Source of the DNA: Bacteroidaceae bacterium
GTDB lineage: Bacteria > Bacteroidota > Bacteroidia > Bacteroidales > Bacteroidaceae
Direction of reading: 5' to 3'
Length of the DNA stretch: 38,251 nucleotides
NCBI GenBank assembly: GCA_017479555.1
Contig: JAFVCB010000014.1
Coordinates: 1 to 38,251 of the forward strand
Positions 34,659 through 38,251 of this stretch are shown one piece after another. Each line of letters opens with the position of its first letter. The first letter of the stretch is position 1. The notes under the pieces were generated by a model. The model was not told where the DNA came from. It saw only the letters and a list, made by a program, of their open reading frames with translations, and did no database searches. The translations under genes were made by a program, and so were the position numbers.

Positions 34659-35432
34659 CTACTGGGGTTGTATGATGCCTCGCTTCGATGAATGTACGAA
34701 GTCGAGTATGTAGTCTATCTCCTTGCTTTGGGGTATCTCCTCGCGCACTTGGGCAAATCGTTCGTCGCGTAGCTTATCTTTCTGATAGATGATGCGATAG
34801 GCATTGTGGATATTGTCGATCATCTTGGGATTGAAGCCTCTGCGACGCAGTCCGACAAGGTTGAGGCCGCACATGGCTATGGGTTCGCGCGCGGCTAACA
34901 CGAAGGGTGGTATGTCCTGACTGGTGCGCGAGCCACCGCCTACCATGACGTAGCTGCCTACGCGGCAAAATTGGTGGAAGAGACAGTTGGCGCTGATGAT
35001 GGCGCAGTCGTCTATGACAACCTCGCCAGCAATCTTGGTGCCGTTACCTATGATGCAGCCGCTACCGATACTGACATCGTGGGCAATGTGCATGCTCTCC
35101 ATGAAGAGATTGTTGCTTCCTACGACGGTTTTGCCGCGTGCGGCTGTGCCACGATTCATGGTGACATTCTCGCGAAAGGTGTTGCCGTCGCCTATCTCGG
35201 CTGTGGTCTCTTCGCCTTGGAACTTGAGGTCTTGAGGAATAGCTCCGATCACGGCTCCAGGGAAGAAGCGGTTGCCTTTGCCAATGCGCGAACCGCTCAG
35301 GACGGTGACGCTATTCATCAGTACGTTGTCTTCGCCGATGACCACATTGTCGTCGATGTAACAGAAAGGGCCTATCTCACAGCTCTCGGCTACTCGAGCG
35401 TTGGGGCTGACGTATGCTAAGGGGCTTATCAT
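34659..35432 (-). CDS. lpxA: UDP-N-acetylglucosamine acyltransferase LpxA
   Basis: First enzyme of lipid A synthesis: puts a 3-hydroxyacyl chain from ACP onto UDP-GlcNAc. A 257-residue left-handed beta-helix of hexapeptide repeats, MISPLAYVSPNARVAESCEI onward. The catalytic His is in MESMHIAHDVSIG. The C-terminal helical part carries NLVGLRRRGFNPKMIDNIHNAYR less a few residues, as in other LpxA. It follows lpxC by 68 nt on the minus strand; lpxC lacks its FabZ half, and no fabZ lies between. Confidence 0.96.
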   Translation of the reverse strand: MISPLAYVSPNARVAESCEIGPFCYIDDNVVIGEDNVLMNSVTVLSGSRIGKGNRFFPGAVIGAIPQDLKFQGEETTAEIGDGNTFRENVTMNRGTAARGKTVVGSNNLFMESMHIAHDVSIGSGCIIGNGTKIAGEVVIDDCAIISANCLFHQFCRVGSYVMVGGGSRTSQDIPPFVLAAREPIAMCGLNLVGLRRRGFNPKMIDNIHNAYRIIYQKDKLRDERFAQVREEIPQSKEIDYILDFVHSSKRGIIQPQ

Positions 35433-35500
35433 ATCTTATGGGTTGAAAAAGGTTTGTTGGGATTTGTCGCCTATCCTTGTGGGTAAAGCGAACGATGGGT

Positions 35501-36406
35501 TCAGAACTGCTCGCGTACCAATCGGGCAAAACGATTGTTGGCGGTGTGTCCTGGGCGCATGGCTATGATGCGTCCGCGAAGGCGGCGGCCTATGAGTGCC
35601 ATGTCGCCTATGATGTCGAGGAGCTTGTGGCGCGCGGGTTCGTTGTCCCACGTGAGGGGCCGACTATTGAGATAGCCCAACTGCGAAGCGTCGCGATGGG
35701 CTACGCCAAGGGTGTCGGCGATGCTGTCCAGCACTTCTTGTTTCTCCTGATGCTCGTAGATGACGATGGCATTGTCCAAGTCGCCTCCCTTGATGAGGCC
35801 CAGCTGAAGCAGGGGGAGTATCTCGCGCACGAAGACAAAGGTGCGTGCGGCGGCTATCTCTGTGCCAAACTGGGAGAGGTCGTCGAGCGTGGCCTGCTGG
35901 CTCTGCAGGAACTGGGAGGGAAAGGCGATGGTGGCCTCCACACCGAAGGTATCGGCGGGGACAATGCGCAGCGAAGAACCGCTCTGGGCATCTTCGTACA
36001 CAATCTCTTGGGTCACTACAAACTCGTCGCGCTCTGCGTCTTGCTCCTCCACACCTACGCGGGCGATAGCTTCACAGACGTAGCGCGCCGAACCATCGAG
36101 GATTGGCACTTCTGGGCCGTCGGTCTGGATGAGACAGTTGTCTACACCAGCGGCATAGAGGGCTGCCATGCAGTGCTCAATGGTACTGCAGCGTGCTTCG
36201 CCATTGGCCACAACGGTGCCGCGCGAGGTGTCAATGACGTTCTCGGCCAGCACATCGATGATAGGCTTGCCCTCGAGGTCTACGCGTTGTATCTTGAAGC
36301 CGTGACCGACGGGGGCGGGCAGGAATGTGGCGGTGAGCATGAGCCCTGTATGAAGTCCCTTGCCTTGCAGGGTGAATGAAGACTTGAGCGTTTGTTGTTT
36401 AGACAT
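35501..36406 (-). CDS. lpxC: UDP-3-O-acyl-GlcNAc deacetylase LpxC, stand-alone
   Basis: Zinc deacetylase, the committed step of lipid A synthesis. The 301-residue chain begins MSKQQTLKSSFTLQGKGLHT and has TIEHCMAALYAAGVDN with the first zinc His, then the HKLLDIIGDMALIGRRLRG block with the second His and the Asp, and it ends ANNRFARLVREQF. Length equals the single-domain enzyme of proteobacteria. In most Bacteroidetes the chain continues into a fused FabZ dehydratase; here TGA at 35501-35503 ends it, and in-frame codons beyond run only to a further stop without a FabZ motif. A -7 box is at 36541-36548. Confidence 0.95.
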   Translation of the reverse strand: MSKQQTLKSSFTLQGKGLHTGLMLTATFLPAPVGHGFKIQRVDLEGKPIIDVLAENVIDTSRGTVVANGEARCSTIEHCMAALYAAGVDNCLIQTDGPEVPILDGSARYVCEAIARVGVEEQDAERDEFVVTQEIVYEDAQSGSSLRIVPADTFGVEATIAFPSQFLQSQQATLDDLSQFGTEIAAARTFVFVREILPLLQLGLIKGGDLDNAIVIYEHQEKQEVLDSIADTLGVAHRDASQLGYLNSRPLTWDNEPARHKLLDIIGDMALIGRRLRGRIIAMRPGHTANNRFARLVREQF

Positions 36407-36849
36407 AAATGGTTGCTTTTTTCATGGTTGAAGCGTAAGGCGGTGGTTTTGTTCTCAGATAGGATACGCTATCCCGCATTGATGTTGCCGTGCGGACGGA
36501 ACTTTGTCTGTTTTGTTGCCTTACTACTTAGGATTATGCGCAAAGATAGTATAATCCCCTTTCTGCACGAAACAGCTTTGCGCATTTCTTTGCTTACGCA
36601 TCGGTTTTGCATACGGGGTGGCATGCGAAACGCGGTGTACGTATAGGCTTCTTGGTGGTTTGTGGGTTAGTGAAGGAAAGTATTTCAGCGCACACGCGCA
36701 GTGTGGATACGTAGGATGCTGAATGGCTCGCCTATTATAGTTGTTTGCTTATCCTTTCTGGAAGTGCATGCGAGCTTTGCCGTGCTTCCCCATCGGCACC
36801 AGCTAACGAGTGCATACTACGAAAGCGCCCCAAGCGGAGCACCTCGAGG
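36407..36849. other. 443-nt gap between lpxD and lpxC
   Basis: It carries the minus-strand -7 box at 36541-36548 and a short inverted repeat GGATA-CGC-TATCC (36462-36474) in the predicted lpxC leader. No coding frame is convincing. In other Bacteroidetes lpxD and lpxC are usually tightly spaced, so the long gap suggests separate transcription here. Confidence 0.5.
36541..36548 (-). promoter_or_regulatory. candidate promoter of lpxC-lpxA
   Basis: On minus, TATCTTTG matches the -7 consensus; TTTC (36572-36569) is a weak -33 with 20-nt spacing. The predicted leader is about 125 nt. Confidence 0.5.
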
Positions 36850-37902
36850 CTACTGAGCCTGTGTGGAGGATTGCTGCTTGAGGGCATCGAGTTCAGCGCG
36901 TAGGGCGTTGAGTTCGCGATACATCTCGGGGAGTTTCTTGAAGACGGTAGTGGCTCGCGCAAACTGTTTGTAGTCGATAGCGGGTGAACCAAGGAGGGCT
37001 TTGTGTCCCTCGGGCACGCTACCTGCAATGCCGGCCTGCGCGCCAGTCTGTACACGGTCGCCGATGACGGCATGGCCAGTGATGCCTACCTGACCGCCAA
37101 ACATACACCACTGGCCTATCTTGGTGCTGCCAGCCACACCAACCTGCGCGGACATGACGGTGTGGGAGCCCACCTCACAGTTGTGTGCCACCTGTACAAG
37201 GTTGTCGAGTTTGACTCCTCGGTGGATGCGTGTGCTGCCCATGGTGCTGCGGTCTACGCAGGAGTTGGCACCGATTTCTACATCGTCTTCTACGACTACG
37301 TTGCCTATCTGCGGTATCTTGCTATATCCCTCGGCGGTGGGTGCAAAGCCGAAGCCGTCGGCTCCGATGACACAACCGCTATGGAGAATGACACGCGAGC
37401 CTACCACACAGTCGTGATAGATGCTGACACCAGGGTAGAGGATGGTGTCTTCGCCCACTTGGGCGCGCTCTTCGACAACGACATGGGGATAGACCTGTGT
37501 GCCTCGTCCCACCTTAGCGCCATCGCCGATGTAGGCAAAAGCACCGATGTATGCTCCCTCTGACACTTCGGCACTGTCGCTGACAAAGGCCAAGGGATGA
37601 ATGCCTGTGCGGCGGGGCTTCTGAGCGTCATAGAGCTGCAAGAGGCGCGCTACTGCTTCGTAGGCATTAGGCACACGGATGAGTGTGGCTTGCACCTCGG
37701 ACTGGAGCTGTAGGTCGTTGTTGACAAGAACTACACTGCTCTGTGTCTCGTAGAGATAGTGTTCGTAGTGGGTGTTCGCTAAGAAAGAGAGTGCGCCGGG
37801 CTTGCCTTCTTCTATCTTGGCAAAGGTGTTGACCGTCGCTTGTGGGTTGCCCTGCACGGTACCCTGAAGTATATCAGCAATCTGCTGAGCGGTAAATTCC
37901 AT
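36850..37902 (-). CDS. lpxD: UDP-3-O-(3-hydroxyacyl)glucosamine N-acyltransferase LpxD
   Basis: Third enzyme of lipid A synthesis: adds the second hydroxyacyl chain. The start at [14 protein letters not shown] gives 350 residues and fits known LpxD; an in-frame ATG at 37962 would add 20 codons. The N-terminal uridine-binding domain (about 1-100, with [20 protein letters not shown]) is followed by the hexapeptide left-handed helix, with the catalytic His in [14 protein letters not shown]. The [20 protein letters not shown] block and a C-terminal helix of about 30 residues end it. It is upstream of lpxC in the usual order. Confidence 0.96.
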   Translation of the reverse strand: MEFTAQQIADILQGTVQGNPQATVNTFAKIEEGKPGALSFLANTHYEHYLYETQSSVVLVNNDLQLQSEVQATLIRVPNAYEAVARLLQLYDAQKPRRTGIHPLAFVSDSAEVSEGAYIGAFAYIGDGAKVGRGTQVYPHVVVEERAQVGEDTILYPGVSIYHDCVVGSRVILHSGCVIGADGFGFAPTAEGYSKIPQIGNVVVEDDVEIGANSCVDRSTMGSTRIHRGVKLDNLVQVAHNCEVGSHTVMSAQVGVAGSTKIGQWCMFGGQVGITGHAVIGDRVQTGAQAGIAGSVPEGHKALLGSPAIDYKQFARATTVFKKLPEMYRELNALRAELDALKQQSSTQAQ

Positions 37903-38158
37903 ATCCTTGTATTTGGTTAGAAAAGAAGTCACAGCACGTGTGGCTTCTGTCTGTATGTTCACACCCGTACGATGTGGGAATGCATAGGTTCACCTATCCT
38001 GTGGTGTGATTTCATTGTCTCATCTGCAAAATTCTATAAAAAATAACACACGAAAAAACAAAAGAATGAAAAACTGCCTATTTGTAAACATAGCGCACAA
38101 CAGGGCGCACACCTGACTTCGGCGATGCGTCACCCTATTCGCGCATACGCCTGTTAGT

Positions 38159-38251
38159 TTAATTGTTCTCCTTGTCAAGGATGGCCTTGATGTCGAAGAG
38201 TGGCTTAATCTTCAGGTGCTTATCAGTGAGAAATAACGTCTTTACTCTCTC
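38159..38251 (-). CDS. C-terminal fragment of an unidentified protein
   Basis: The last 30 codons before a TAA (38159-38161) on the minus strand; the frame is open to the window edge. The tail reads LKIKPLFDIKAILDKENN, charged and soluble-looking. In other Bacteroidetes an HD-domain phosphohydrolase gene often precedes lpxD, but the tail alone does not let me confirm that. Support is the uninterrupted frame with a codon use like its neighbours. Confidence 0.5.
   Translation of the reverse strand, partial: ERVKTLFLTDKHLKIKPLFDIKAILDKENN

Noticed and set aside
35477..36379. 300-codon plus-strand frame opposite lpxC
   Set aside because: Antisense shadow of a certain gene; long stop-free frames arise from codon bias. 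No domain is recognisable.

Overview
The window looks like chromosome of a member of the Bacteroidales, possibly Prevotellaceae-like. Three things point there. Gene neighbourhoods are of Bacteroidetes type: MoxR-DUF58-Bat, tRNA-Glu next to rpsT, purE-ispG, and lpxD-lpxC-lpxA followed by a pRiA4b ORF-3-like gene. Promoters follow the Bacteroidetes pattern of a -7 box TAnnTTTG with a loose TTTG-like -33 box. Shine-Dalgarno sequences are essentially absent. There is no plasmid, phage, transposase or CRISPR signature, so this is mostly housekeeping DNA whose oddities lie in the details of individual genes and in intergenic repeats.

Region by region: 1-4237 (minus) holds the aerotolerance (Bat) locus: MoxR ATPase, DUF58 protein, a membrane protein, BatA and the start of BatB. 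4238-4574 is a divergent control region with a perfect 16-bp palindrome over the -7 box of a ThiE/TenI-like gene, which is followed by prs. 6252-6977 is gene-free but holds a terminator, a promoter and a strong three-arm hairpin system that could be a small RNA. 6978-16336 (plus) carries a HAD phosphatase, a DUF4105 membrane protein, a degenerate alkaline-phosphatase-fold protein, secA, a PD40 propeller protein and a uridine phosphorylase-type enzyme. A lytic transglycosylase lipoprotein converges on it from the minus strand.

18326-27698 (plus) carries sbcD, sbcC, rpoN (sigma-54), a PAP2-like membrane protein, purE and ispG. 27927-30592 is a translationally coupled pair: an exported double-thioredoxin-fold protein and a two-lobed aspartic peptidase-like protein with a PDZ domain. 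tRNA-Glu and rpsT follow on the minus strand. Then on plus come trxA, a small acidic protein, an FKBP-like (DUF4827) lipoprotein and a small HExxH membrane protein. 33562-34043 is gene-free and contains 21-bp-period tandem repeats. 34044-37902 (minus) is the lipid A locus lpxD, lpxC, lpxA plus the pRiA4b-type protein. The right edge holds the last 30 codons of another minus-strand gene.

Most worth a second look: the alkaline-phosphatase-fold protein before secA, which appears to have lost its catalytic residues; LpxC lacking the FabZ half that is normally fused to it in Bacteroidetes; IspG with a strongly shortened insert domain; the 21-bp repeat array; the candidate small RNA; the palindromic operator candidate; a sigma-54-like site that is also a palindrome in front of trxA; and the coupled thioredoxin/aspartic-peptidase pair. 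All functional calls are read from sequence motifs and remembered family features; no database search was run.
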